A DNA stretch of 39,000 bases, from contig CAYPRM010000011.1 in assembly GCA_964413365.1 (NCBI GenBank), positions 1 through 39,000 on the forward strand, read 5' to 3'. The position numbers and the translations under genes were made by a program. This stretch comes from RGIG4608 sp964413365 (GTDB lineage Bacteria; Bacillota; Clostridia; Oscillospirales; CAG-272). The notes under the pieces are model-generated. The model worked only from the letters and a program-made list of their open reading frames with translations, ran no database searches and was not told the DNA's origin. Below, piece by piece: positions 16,766-25,454 of the stretch (its first letter is position 1; the number at the start of each line of letters is the position of its first letter).

Positions 16766-18122
16766 GCTTGATAACGTCGAGGTCGATCTCAGAGACGGTC
16801 ATAAATACGCCCTCAGAGATATCTCGGCAGGAGAAAATATAATAAAATACGGTAATCCGATAGGACATGCCCTCGTCGATATCAAGAAGGGCGAGCACGT
16901 CCATAACCATAATATAAAGACAAATCTCTCGGGCAACCTCGAGTACCGCTACGAGCCACATTTCTACGATATTCCGAGTGAGAATACCGACCGCACCTTT
17001 ATGGGATATGTCAGAGAGAACGGCGACGTCGGCATAAGAAACGATATCTGGATCGTCGTAACCGTCGGATGCGTCAATAAGGTCGCAGAGCAGATAGCAA
17101 GGAGAACGGGAGCACTCTATTTCCCCCATCCCTTCGGCTGCTCACAGCTCGGAGACGATCAGAAGACGACACAGCTCATTCTCCGCGGACTTGTAAACCA
17201 CCCCAACGCAGGCGGTGTGCTTGTGCTCGGACTTGGATGTGAGAATAATAATATCGGCGTTTTCCGCGAGGTCCTCGGAGAAACGAACGAAAAACGTGTC
17301 AAATTCCTGAACGCTCAGGATTATGATGATGACGTTGAGCGCGGCGTCGAGCTCGTTGAGGAGCTCAGAGCATACGCTGATACCTTTGAGCGTCAGCCCG
17401 TACCGATCTCAAGACTCAGATTGGGACTTAAGTGCGGCGGAAGCGACGGTTATAGCGGCATCAGCGCAAACCCCCTCGTCGGTCGCCTCTCAGATAAGCT
17501 CATCTCTATGGGCGGTAGTTGTGTGCTCACAGAGGTACCCGAAATGTTCGGTGCGGAGCATCTTCTTATGGCTCGCGCGGAGAATAGGGAAATATTCGAT
17601 AGATGCGTGGGACTTATAAACGGATTTAAGGACTACTATACAAGGCACGGTCAGGTGATATATGAGAACCCCTCGCCCGGAAATAAGAAGGGCGGCATCA
17701 GTACACTTGAGGAAAAATCCCTCGGCTGTATACAGAAGGGCGGACTCTCAAAGGTCGTTGACGTGCTTGATTACGGTGATGTCGTTACAAAGAACGGCCT
17801 CAGCCTACTGAACGGCCCCGGAAATGATATAGTAGCGATCACGAACCTCACCGCGGCAGGCGTCCATATCATACTCTTTACCACAGGACGCGGAACGCCC
17901 GTCGGTGCACCCGTACCGACCGTGAAGATCGCAACTAACCACTCTCTCGCAGAGAGAAAAGCAAATTGGATAGACTTTGACGCCTCGGGAACGCTTGAAG
18001 GCAACCCCCTCACCGATGAGCTCCTTGATCTCGTCGTGGACGTGGCAAACGGCAAGCAGACTAAGAACGAGATAAATTCTTACAGAGAAATTTCAATATT
18101 TAAGGACGGTGTAACATTATGA
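16752..18122 (+). CDS. uxaA: Altronate dehydratase UxaA
   Basis: UxaA removes water from D-altronate to give 2-keto-3-deoxygluconate. The 456-residue protein combines an N-terminal SAF domain (about 1-95, with GNPIGHALVDIKKGEHVHNHN) and the large altronate/galactarate dehydratase C-terminal domain (from about 105), with cysteine-bearing stretches HPFGCSQLG, VLGLGCENN and LKCGGSDGYSG that are typical of the family and probably hold iron. Full-length single-chain form, as in E. coli. The start lies inside the end of uxaB with GGAGG about 9 bases upstream, and its TGA overlaps the uxaC ATG (ATGA), so the three genes are tightly coupled. Product joins the kduI-kduD route at KDG. Confidence 0.95.
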   Translation: MQINKLDNVEVDLRDGHKYALRDISAGENIIKYGNPIGHALVDIKKGEHVHNHNIKTNLSGNLEYRYEPHFYDIPSENTDRTFMGYVRENGDVGIRNDIWIVVTVGCVNKVAEQIARRTGALYFPHPFGCSQLGDDQKTTQLILRGLVNHPNAGGVLVLGLGCENNNIGVFREVLGETNEKRVKFLNAQDYDDDVERGVELVEELRAYADTFERQPVPISRLRLGLKCGGSDGYSGISANPLVGRLSDKLISMGGSCVLTEVPEMFGAEHLLMARAENREIFDRCVGLINGFKDYYTRHGQVIYENPSPGNKKGGISTLEEKSLGCIQKGGLSKVVDVLDYGDVVTKNGLSLLNGPGNDIVAITNLTAAGVHIILFTTGRGTPVGAPVPTVKIATNHSLAERKANWIDFDASGTLEGNPLTDELLDLVVDVANGKQTKNEINSYREISIFKDGVTL

Positions 18123-19477
18123 GCTTTATTAACGAAAACTTTATGCTTAAGGGCGAGACCGCAAGAAAGCTTTATGCGGCAGTAAAGGATCTCCCCATAA
18201 TCGACTACCATTGCCACCTCTCCCCGAAGCTTATCGCGGAGGATTACAAATTCAGAAATGCATTCGATCTCTTCCTTGGCGGCGACCATTATAAATGGCG
18301 TCAGATGAGAACGAACGGCATCGACGAGAAGTACATCACAGGCGACGCAGATGAATACGAGAAGTTCAAGGAATTCGCAAAAACGATGCCCTACCTCATC
18401 GGCAACCCCCTCTACCACTGGACTCACCTCGAGCTCAAGAGATACTTCGATATCGACGAGCTTCTTTGCGAGGAGAGCTGTGAGAGGATCTGGAATAAGG
18501 TAAATGAGTGCCTCGCCAAGGATGAGTACAGTGCTCAGGGACTTATAAAACGCTCCAACGTGGCAATAATCTGCACGACGGACGATCCCGTAGACACACT
18601 TGAGTATCACGAGCAGCTTCGCGACTTCCCGACAAAAATAATTCCTGCCTTCCGCCCCGATAAGGCCGTCGAGATAGGCAAGGAGACCTTCGTGCCCTAT
18701 ATGGCGCAGGCGGGCGTTAAGACCTATGGCGAGCTTGTCGAGTGGATAAGATCGAGGATCGCATATTTCCACGACCACGGTTGCCGCCTCTCCGACCACG
18801 CGCTTGAGTACGTTCCTTACGGCGAGGGAGATCCCGAGATCGCCTTCAATAAGAAAATGGCAGGTGAGTCGCTTACAGAGGAGGAGATAGATTCCTTCAA
18901 GACCGCCATACTCAGCGTCTGCGCAGAGGAATATACAAAGCGCGACTGGGCAATGCAGCTCCATATCGGCGCACTTCGTAATAATAATACTAAGATGTAC
19001 GAGCTTCTCGGTCCCGACGTTGGATACGATTCCGCAAATGACCTCTGCATCGCAGAAAAGCTCGCACGCTTTATGGATCATCTCGAATATTTCGATCGTC
19101 TTCCCAAGACCATACTCTATACCCTCAACCCCAAGGATAACTACGTTCTCGGCACTATGCTCGGATGCTTCCAGAAGGGACCGACCGCAGGCAAGATCCA
19201 GTTCGGATCGGGCTGGTGGTTCAATGATCAGAGGGACGGTATGGAGGCTCAGATGCAGGCACTTGCAAATCTCGGAATGCTCTCACGCTTCGTGGGAATG
19301 CTCACCGATAGCCGTAGCTTCGTTTCCTACCCGAGACATGAGTATTTCAGAAGGGTACTCTGCAACCTCATCGGTAAATGGGTGGACGAGGGCGAATATC
19401 CCGCAGATATGGATACGCTCATCGAGATCACCTCTAATATCTGCTACTATAACGCACTCAGATATTTCAATTTCTGA
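18119..19477 (+). CDS. uxaC: Glucuronate/galacturonate isomerase UxaC
   Basis: UxaC isomerises D-galacturonate to D-tagaturonate (and glucuronate to fructuronate), the entry step to the pathway. The 452-residue amidohydrolase-fold protein has the metal motif DYHCHL (His31, His33), the substrate-loop GGDHYKWRQMRTNGI, ICTTDDPVDT, and the C-terminal family block GSGWWFNDQRDGM followed by DSRSFVSYPRHEYFRR. Length is typical (about 465). It is translated from an ATGA overlap with uxaA, with AAGGACGG as its ribosome site. It ends the operon: a strong terminator starts about 10 bases later. With no uxuA/uxuB present, its galacturonate activity is the one that matters here. Confidence 0.97.
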   Translation: MSFINENFMLKGETARKLYAAVKDLPIIDYHCHLSPKLIAEDYKFRNAFDLFLGGDHYKWRQMRTNGIDEKYITGDADEYEKFKEFAKTMPYLIGNPLYHWTHLELKRYFDIDELLCEESCERIWNKVNECLAKDEYSAQGLIKRSNVAIICTTDDPVDTLEYHEQLRDFPTKIIPAFRPDKAVEIGKETFVPYMAQAGVKTYGELVEWIRSRIAYFHDHGCRLSDHALEYVPYGEGDPEIAFNKKMAGESLTEEEIDSFKTAILSVCAEEYTKRDWAMQLHIGALRNNNTKMYELLGPDVGYDSANDLCIAEKLARFMDHLEYFDRLPKTILYTLNPKDNYVLGTMLGCFQKGPTAGKIQFGSGWWFNDQRDGMEAQMQALANLGMLSRFVGMLTDSRSFVSYPRHEYFRRVLCNLIGKWVDEGEYPADMDTLIEITSNICYYNALRYFNF

Positions 19478-19487
19478 TATAATAAAC

Positions 19488-19531
19488 AAAAATGCCCTCG
19501 CGAGCAAGCTCGCGGGGGCATTTTTATTTTT
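19488..19531. terminator. Bidirectional terminator between uxaC and the importer operon
   Basis: A long stem (AAAAATGCCCTCGCGAG pairing with CTCGCGGGGGCATTTTT, loop CAAG, with one mismatch) is flanked by T runs on both strands. It ends the uxaBAC transcript and the convergent importer transcript, whose last gene stops 6 bases away. Confidence 0.9.
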
Positions 19532-19536
19532 TGGAA

Positions 19537-20628
19537 TCAGTATTTATTTATGACCTCTTCGGTTTCAGCATCAAAGAGGTAAACACTCTTGTAGGGAATA
19601 TAGAAGGACATCTCGGAATCCATCTCGGGCGTGTCGTGGGGATCGACCTTGAGTATGGAGCTCTCGCCACCGAGCATATTAACGTAAACGTTCGTGTTGT
19701 CGCCAAGAAGCTCGGTAAGCTCGACCTTGGCGGTGAGCTTGAAGGACTCGGGTACTTCATTCAATGTGATAGCCTCGGGACGGAAGCCGAATACTACGTT
19801 CTTGCCCTCGTATCTTGCAGCAGCCTCATTGCCGATAACGTTTGCAAGCTTGAATTCGCTGCCGCCGATATTCATAACACCGCAATTTACGGGCGAGGTG
19901 ATGAAGTTCATCGGGGGCTCTCCGATAAAGCCAGCAACGAAAAGGTTGACAGGGCGGAAGTAAAGCTCAAAGGGCGTTCCGACCTGCTGAATGTAGCCGT
20001 CCTTCATAACGACGATCCTGTCAGCCATAGTCATAGCCTCGGTCTGGTCGTGCGTAACGTAGATCGTGGTCGCACCGACCTTCCTGTGGATATCAGTGAT
20101 CTCCGAGCGCATCGTTACCCTCTGCTTTGCGTCGAGGTTGGAGAGGGGCTCGTCCATGAGGAATATGCCGACCTTGCGGATTATAGCGCGTCCGACGGCA
20201 ACTCTCTGACGCTGACCGCCCGAGAGAGCTCTCGGCTTTCTGTCAAGATAATCGGTAAGACCGAGTATCTTTGCAGTAGCGTAGACTCTTTCCTCAATTA
20301 TATCGTCGTCAATACCCTGAAGGGAAAGACCAAAGGCAAGATTGTCGTATACGGAGAGATGGGGATACAAAGCATAGCTTTGGAAAACCATCGCAACTCC
20401 GCGGTCGCGAGGACGCATTTCGTTAGCATAATCGCCGTTTATGTAAAATTCTCCCTTGCTTATATCCTCAAGACCTGCGATCATACGAAGGGTGGTCGAT
20501 TTTCCACAGCCCGAAGGACCTACGAAAACGATGAACTCACCTTGCTCTATATCCAGATCAAAGTTGTGCACGGCGTGGAAGCCGTTGGGATAAATTTTGT
20601 TGATGCCCTTGAGAGATAAGTATGCCAT
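19537..20628 (-). CDS. ABC transporter ATP-binding protein, MsmX/UgpC type (second of two)
   Basis: This is an energy subunit for carbohydrate importers of the CUT1 class. The 363-residue protein has Walker A GPSGCGKST at 37-45, Q-loop FQSYALYPH near 82-90, signature LSGGQ at 135-139, Walker B FLMDEP at 156-161, D-loop SNLDA and His193 (VTHDQTEA), then a C-terminal TOBE region from about 235. All catalytic residues are intact. It is the last gene of the minus-strand cluster and has a good ribosome site (AAAGGAG). A paralogue of the same layout lies at 25455-26519. Why one permease pair needs two ATPases is unclear: they may form a heterodimer or serve other importers too. Confidence 0.95.
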   Translation of the reverse strand: MAYLSLKGINKIYPNGFHAVHNFDLDIEQGEFIVFVGPSGCGKSTTLRMIAGLEDISKGEFYINGDYANEMRPRDRGVAMVFQSYALYPHLSVYDNLAFGLSLQGIDDDIIEERVYATAKILGLTDYLDRKPRALSGGQRQRVAVGRAIIRKVGIFLMDEPLSNLDAKQRVTMRSEITDIHRKVGATTIYVTHDQTEAMTMADRIVVMKDGYIQQVGTPFELYFRPVNLFVAGFIGEPPMNFITSPVNCGVMNIGGSEFKLANVIGNEAAARYEGKNVVFGFRPEAITLNEVPESFKLTAKVELTELLGDNTNVYVNMLGGESSILKVDPHDTPEMDSEMSFYIPYKSVYLFDAETEEVINKY

Positions 20629-20637
20629 AAGACTCCT

Positions 20638-21501
20638 TTACTGAATGACGCTTGCGTCATTTTCGATTTTATTGATTTTATCTTTTAAGAAGGCGATGGA
20701 GTAGGGAAGATCAGCCCCCACCGTGCCCTCCAGCACTAAGATAGCGTTTTTGTTGTGGCGGTATATCGCGCGGAGGATCCTGTCAAAATCGAGAACGCCT
20801 CTGCCGACACCGCATTGTTTAAGAGCTCCGTCAGTAATGACAAAGTCCTTGATGTGAAAGAGCAGGATCCTGTCGCCGAGCAGGGAAAGACCGCGTTCAA
20901 GCAGACCGTATGCATCGTTCACATTTGATATATCGAGATAATTGTAAAGATCAAATATAAATGCCACATTGTCAGCGCCAATGCGCTCCGCCGCCTCAAG
21001 CAGCCTCTCGGGAGTGTGGCAAACGTGCCCGAACGCACCCTCCATGGCGATGGATACGCCGTGCTCCTTCGCAGTCTGCGCGAGGGAGGAGAAGGTGGAA
21101 ACGACTCTGTTGAGAGCCTCGTCCGAGTGGTTCATCGGATGATAGATCCACGGCTCACCGTTGTATGAGCCCGTCTCACTTCCGACATATTGACATCCGA
21201 GATCTCGTGCGAGCGAGAGATAGTCGCGAAAAACCGCGATACCGTTCTCGATCTTCGCCTCATTTGGATGAACGGGGTTAAAATACGCGCCAATGAGCGC
21301 TATATCCTTGCCGCCCTGCTTTATTTTCTCCGAGATCTCGCGAGCCTCGATAGATGTAAGCTGGTTGGGAAGATAGGGTATGCCGTCAATGGACTTGTAG
21401 ACCACGAGCTGAACACCGTCAAGCCCAAGTTCGCATACGGCGCGGTTGATATTTTCTGCACCCTTGACGCCGAGGTCGTGGGCGCGAGCCATTAATTTCA
21501 T
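20638..21501 (-). CDS. Sugar phosphate isomerase/epimerase family protein (TIM barrel)
   Basis: This 287-residue protein has the AP-endonuclease-2/xylose-isomerase-like barrel fold. Metal-ligand positions are visible as Glu in VSIAMEGAFGH, Asp and Asn in FIFDLYNYLD, His in LLFHIKDF, and the late Glu in LVLEGT. There is no signal peptide, so it acts in the cytoplasm. Its substrate is unknown; in this operon an isomer or epimer of a uronate or rhamnogalacturonan-derived sugar is the simplest guess. It begins 3 bases after the GH105 stop, whose last codons carry AAGGAA as its ribosome site, and lies 9 bases before the second ABC ATPase. Confidence 0.85.
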   Translation of the reverse strand: MKLMARAHDLGVKGAENINRAVCELGLDGVQLVVYKSIDGIPYLPNQLTSIEAREISEKIKQGGKDIALIGAYFNPVHPNEAKIENGIAVFRDYLSLARDLGCQYVGSETGSYNGEPWIYHPMNHSDEALNRVVSTFSSLAQTAKEHGVSIAMEGAFGHVCHTPERLLEAAERIGADNVAFIFDLYNYLDISNVNDAYGLLERGLSLLGDRILLFHIKDFVITDGALKQCGVGRGVLDFDRILRAIYRHNKNAILVLEGTVGADLPYSIAFLKDKINKIENDASVIQ

Positions 21502-21504
21502 AAT

Positions 21505-22647
21505 CTATTCCTTGATCCTGTTTCTGAGTATCTCCGTGTAGCAGAGCACGAAGGGAGCAACACCCTTTGCATCGTTCTCGACCACTGGCTCGGAGATGTA
21601 ATATTCAAACGAGCCGTCCCTTCTCAGATTGTCAGCAGGTCCAAGCCCTGCAACAAGGCATATACCCGAGAGCTCAAGCTCACCCGAGTCGGAGGACCTA
21701 AGATATCTCCTGCAAATGCCCTCGAAGGTCTCAGCACCCAGCTGTGCAAAGTGGGCAGGGAGCACACCGAGCCTCGCACCCTTCAGCATCGCATAAGCGA
21801 GCATCGACGAACCGCTCGTTTCAAGGTAGTTACCCTCACGCTCACCCATATTCACGACCTGATAGTACATTCCGCTCTCCGAGTCGCGATACCTTGCGAC
21901 CGAGTGCATAAGCTCGGAAAATATCTCCGATATCCTCGTGCGAGTCCTTGTGTCCGCCTCGCCAATGACCTCTATTACGTCGATCATTGCGACGGAGAAC
22001 CACCCGATCGCACGAAGCCAATAATTTTTTGAAAGTCCCGTCTCCCTGTCAGCCCAGAATACACTGCGTGAGCAGTCAAGACCGTGATAGTAGAGACCGT
22101 CGGATTCGTTGAACATATATTTTCTGACATTTTCGATCTGCATCAGAACGTCGGAGTAGTCGCCACCACCAAAGTATTTCTGATACTTTGCGCTGAACAC
22201 CTGAGCCATATAAAGCCCGTCGAGCCAGATCTGATTCGGATATATGAGCTTGTGCCAAAAATTCCCCGTCTCCGTGCGTGGCTGATTTCTCAGCTGCTGC
22301 TCCTGAGCCTCGATCGCAAGGCGGTATTTCTCCTTGCCCGTGTGTTCGTATAGCTCAAAGAGGACTCTGCCCTCGTTCACGTCGTCAAGATTGTACTTTT
22401 CGGGCGAATAACCGAGGATAGTACCGTCGTCAGAAACGTAGTGATCAATAAAGTGCTCGGCAAATTCAAAGAATCTGTCCTCGCCCGTGATCCTGCTAAA
22501 CTCAAGTATGGCAGTTATCATACAGCCGTCAATGTAGTTCCAATGCGGCTTTTTGCCCTGCCTGATGCTTTCTATGTTCCAGATCGGTGCATCGGGAGTC
22601 GAGCAATTTAACAATTTTTCGATGTATGCATCAATATTTTCGTACAT
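21505..22647 (-). CDS. Glycoside hydrolase family 105 unsaturated rhamnogalacturonyl/galacturonyl hydrolase
   Basis: This enzyme removes the delta-4,5-unsaturated uronic acid from the non-reducing end of lyase-cut oligomers inside the cell. The 380-residue protein has an (alpha/alpha)6-barrel sequence with the key acids in the same places as in YteR: the Asp88/Asp89 pair in NLDDVNEG and Asp143 in QIWLDGLYM. The motif NYWLRAIGWF corresponds to the conserved Arg/Gly/Trp substrate loop. No signal peptide is present. The released sugar rearranges to the KduI substrate, which links this gene to kduI-kduD. Ribosome site AAAGGAT. Target could be galacturonan or rhamnogalacturonan fragments; the GH28 neighbour and PL9 favour galacturonan. 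Confidence 0.92.
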   Translation of the reverse strand: MYENIDAYIEKLLNCSTPDAPIWNIESIRQGKKPHWNYIDGCMITAILEFSRITGEDRFFEFAEHFIDHYVSDDGTILGYSPEKYNLDDVNEGRVLFELYEHTGKEKYRLAIEAQEQQLRNQPRTETGNFWHKLIYPNQIWLDGLYMAQVFSAKYQKYFGGGDYSDVLMQIENVRKYMFNESDGLYYHGLDCSRSVFWADRETGLSKNYWLRAIGWFSVAMIDVIEVIGEADTRTRTRISEIFSELMHSVARYRDSESGMYYQVVNMGEREGNYLETSGSSMLAYAMLKGARLGVLPAHFAQLGAETFEGICRRYLRSSDSGELELSGICLVAGLGPADNLRRDGSFEYYISEPVVENDAKGVAPFVLCYTEILRNRIKE

Positions 22648-22676
22648 AGGGGCATCCTTTCGGGTTTGTATTTTTA

Positions 22677-24215
22677 CTATTTTACGATTTTCTGAACGTG
22701 GTTCGCTATCAGCTGATCACCAATAGCACCCTCAACGCTCACATTCTTAATATTCAGAGCTTTTACATTGTCAAAGTACATACCGAGCCTGCATACCTCG
22801 TCGAGATAGCTGCGCATAATGGGCTTTGCGGGCTTTGCGTTCTCCGTAAAGCTGAAGGAAATGTTCTCGAGCGTAATAGATCCTATCGGTTGCTCGGGAA
22901 GTCCGTCGCAGTAGCACGCCGCCGCCTCGCAGTCGGTGCAGGTCATATTTCTGAATGTGAAATCGCCGAGGTAGGGAGTACGGTCGTCCACGGGAAGCAT
23001 CTCGCGCGACCAAACGTATTCCGAGAATCTGTCGGGATCACAGCAGTTGTACCACATATTTATTGCAATGGGGGTAATAACGCCCTCCATCTTGATATTT
23101 TCAAACAAAACACCGTCGATCACGGCATATTTTCCGCGTCCGCGACGAGTCTTTATTCGTAAGCCTCTGTCCGTCTTGCGGAAAACACAGCGGTTTACGG
23201 TGAGATCCTTGACGCCGCCAGACATCTCGCTACCGAGAGTTATCGCGCCGTGCCCGTGCTGCATCAGGCAATTTCTGATCACGTGCCTGCTTGCAGGTGT
23301 CTTGAGCTTCATCGCGAGATCTATCTTCGATGACTTTATTGCTATGCAGTCGTCGCCAACGCTGAATTTACAGCCGATAATATTTACAGCATCGCACGCC
23401 TCGGGATCAATAGCGTCCGTGTTGGGACTGTCCTTAGGAGCAAATACGGAAACATCAAGAATATCAATATTCCTTGAATAGTAGGGGTGGAGCTGCCACG
23501 ACGCGGAATTCTGAGCGGTTATACCGTGTATCCTTATGCCGTCGCAACGGTTGAAGAAGAGCAGCCTCGGACGTCCGATGGGCGCCTTGGGATTTTGCCA
23601 CCATGTGGAGCACTGCGCGTTTCCGTCGACAACTCCGGGGCCTATCAGTGTGATATCCTCGGCATATTCCGCAAATATCAGCGACTGATGCATCATTATG
23701 GCGTTGCCCTCCCACGAGCCGAACTGTATCTCCTCGCCACTCTGCATATCAAGAGCATAGCCGGGAACTACGGGATATCTCTCCGTGTCGGGCGAGCCGA
23801 GAAGCGTCGCACCGAGGGAAAGCTCGAGAGTCGTGTGGCTCTTGAGGCAGAGAGGAGCGGTAAGATATACGCCCTCGGGGAATACGAGCCTCGCACCGCG
23901 GGGCAGGCAGTTGATGGCGGTCTGTATAGATACCGTATCGTCCGTCTTGCCGTCGCCGACCGCACCGAAATCCTTTACATTCACAGTACAGGTGCAATCA
24001 AGCGTTTTAAATCTCAATACCTCGGAGGAAAGGCTCGTCGTGAGCTCATATTCCTTCTTCGGCTCAAGTCCAAAGAGGGAAAAGACGTTCGCATCGGAGC
24101 TGAGAACCTCCTTGCCGTCGAGAAAAACGGTGTAACGCTCGGGTGTATAATATGGGAGCTCATTCTCCCACTCAAAGCAAGCGGAGCTTGCGGAAATGAA
24201 TAAGGTCTTAAGCAT
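22677..24215 (-). CDS. Glycoside hydrolase family 28 polygalacturonase, cytoplasmic
   Basis: GH28 enzymes hydrolyse alpha-1,4-galacturonosyl bonds with a beta-helix fold. The 512-residue protein keeps the catalytic set: NTD (Asp267), GDD (Asp288, Asp289), GHG (His322) and RIK (Arg353, Lys355). An N-terminal domain of about 75 residues, fibronectin-III-like in pattern (YTVFLDGKEV...EYELTTSL), precedes the helix, which opens with VKDFGAVGDGKTDD. There is no signal peptide, so it should act on imported oligogalacturonides, probably as an exo-enzyme. It starts one base after the previous stop and has no clear ribosome site, suggesting coupling to the membrane protein gene upstream. Confidence 0.95.
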   Translation of the reverse strand: MLKTLFISASSACFEWENELPYYTPERYTVFLDGKEVLSSDANVFSLFGLEPKKEYELTTSLSSEVLRFKTLDCTCTVNVKDFGAVGDGKTDDTVSIQTAINCLPRGARLVFPEGVYLTAPLCLKSHTTLELSLGATLLGSPDTERYPVVPGYALDMQSGEEIQFGSWEGNAIMMHQSLIFAEYAEDITLIGPGVVDGNAQCSTWWQNPKAPIGRPRLLFFNRCDGIRIHGITAQNSASWQLHPYYSRNIDILDVSVFAPKDSPNTDAIDPEACDAVNIIGCKFSVGDDCIAIKSSKIDLAMKLKTPASRHVIRNCLMQHGHGAITLGSEMSGGVKDLTVNRCVFRKTDRGLRIKTRRGRGKYAVIDGVLFENIKMEGVITPIAINMWYNCCDPDRFSEYVWSREMLPVDDRTPYLGDFTFRNMTCTDCEAAACYCDGLPEQPIGSITLENISFSFTENAKPAKPIMRSYLDEVCRLGMYFDNVKALNIKNVSVEGAIGDQLIANHVQKIVK

Positions 24216-24216
24216 A

Positions 24217-24864
24217 TTACTGTTTGTTTACCTTGTCCTTTGCATCGTTGATTATCTTTATCATGAGCCTCTTCATACAGATAAAGAGCAGATCGAAGAG
24301 CATGTAGAAGATACCGAAGAATATAGGCTCAACTCCGAGAGTAATGCTCTCGGGCTTACCGATGATCACACCGATAATAGTGTTGATCGCCGTGTAGAGC
24401 CATACGACACAGACAAGTATAAGTGCCGAATAGGGAATATTGGCAAAGAATGTCCAGAGCTTTTTCTTCGTAAACATCATCCACTTGTCGTTCGCGTGCG
24501 GAATGGTCTCCACGAGACGGAGCGCGTTGTTCGTCAGCAGATCCGTGATCATACCGAGGACGATCGATAGCAGAACTATCATATCGAGCATGTCCGTAAC
24601 GTAGATCCCGAGTCCCCAGAGTATGAAATAGCATACCGCACCGCCAAACCAGAACTTTATAAATAAAGCCTTCACGGTGTCGGGGATCCTGTCGAGGAAG
24701 CCGCTCCTGTATTTTTTAGCAGGATCCTTCAGCTTCTTGTCGGAGGGGATCTCCATCTTGTCCGCGTTTAAGAGTCGGTCGACTGCCTTCGTGTTGAGCT
24801 TGTAGTGGCTCGAGGTGTCCTTGCCGGTTGACTTGGAATTGGAATTTTGCGTATTTTTTGCCAT
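24217..24864 (-). CDS. Uncharacterised four-helix membrane protein (fourth of four in importer operon)
   Basis: I do not recognise this 215-residue protein. A hydrophilic N-terminal region rich in Asn, Ser, Thr and Lys (about 1-55) precedes four hydrophobic segments, at about 67-88, 90-111, 137-165 and 173-195, and a basic C-terminus. It has no signal peptide, lipobox or cofactor motif. It sits between another such membrane protein and the GH28 gene, spaced by 6 and 1 bases, so it belongs to the importer transcript. GAGGAA lies upstream of the ATG. It could be an accessory or scaffold subunit for the importer; no function is claimed. Confidence 0.85.
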   Translation of the reverse strand: MAKNTQNSNSKSTGKDTSSHYKLNTKAVDRLLNADKMEIPSDKKLKDPAKKYRSGFLDRIPDTVKALFIKFWFGGAVCYFILWGLGIYVTDMLDMIVLLSIVLGMITDLLTNNALRLVETIPHANDKWMMFTKKKLWTFFANIPYSALILVCVVWLYTAINTIIGVIIGKPESITLGVEPIFFGIFYMLFDLLFICMKRLMIKIINDAKDKVNKQ

Positions 24865-24870
24865 TAAATA

Positions 24871-25443
24871 TTATTCCTCGTCAGAGAGCTCGATGTTACC
24901 AATATTGGTCTCCTCGAGTGCAACACTTGTGTTGATCATCTTGAGCAGCTTAGCGATCGTAGGCTCGAGCATAACTAGCACGAACGTGGTAACCATGAGC
25001 ACGATGTGCACCGTCATCATCTGCTTTGTCTGGTTGTACTCAGCGAGAGCGTCAGGTAAAAGGTTGGGACGCGATGCAATACCCTGCGAGATACGTGTTG
25101 AATAGAGCACGTCCGCAAAGATGATGATGGCGTCGAGAACGCTGAATATAATGATCATGGGGTAATTCGGCTTCTGCCTCTTGGGGAATGCGTTGAGCAG
25201 GCATACCATAGAAAGTATGGAGAAGAGCATAGTCGCAAACTCGCAAAGCCCCATGCCCGAAAGGGAAAGGGTAGCGGTGGTATTGGAAACGTGCGTAAGG
25301 TTGAGAGAATAGACCACAAATGATACGAAAAGCATAACGAAGGGTATCATATTAGGGTTCTTCTTCAGGCTTACAAGAAATTTACGCCATGCCTCCTTGA
25401 GGGAAGCACCGAGCTTTTTAAGAAAAACGTTAAATTTGTTCAT
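24871..25443 (-). CDS. Uncharacterised four-helix membrane protein (third of four in importer operon)
   Basis: This 190-residue protein is unknown to me. The N-terminal 30 residues are basic and amphipathic (KFNVFLKKLGASLKEAW), followed by hydrophobic segments near 33-51, 60-88, 95-115 and 143-165 and an acidic C-terminal tail ending ELSDEE. The pattern, including a basic loop between helices 2 and 3 (AFPKRQKPNY), resembles that of the second membrane protein (26556-27038), so distant paralogy is possible. It follows the first ABC ATPase gene by 11 bases and precedes the fourth membrane protein by 6, with AAGGAT as ribosome site. Confidence 0.85.
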   Translation of the reverse strand: MNKFNVFLKKLGASLKEAWRKFLVSLKKNPNMIPFVMLFVSFVVYSLNLTHVSNTTATLSLSGMGLCEFATMLFSILSMVCLLNAFPKRQKPNYPMIIIFSVLDAIIIFADVLYSTRISQGIASRPNLLPDALAEYNQTKQMMTVHIVLMVTTFVLVMLEPTIAKLLKMINTSVALEETNIGNIELSDEE

Positions 25444-25454
25444 AGCACCGATCC

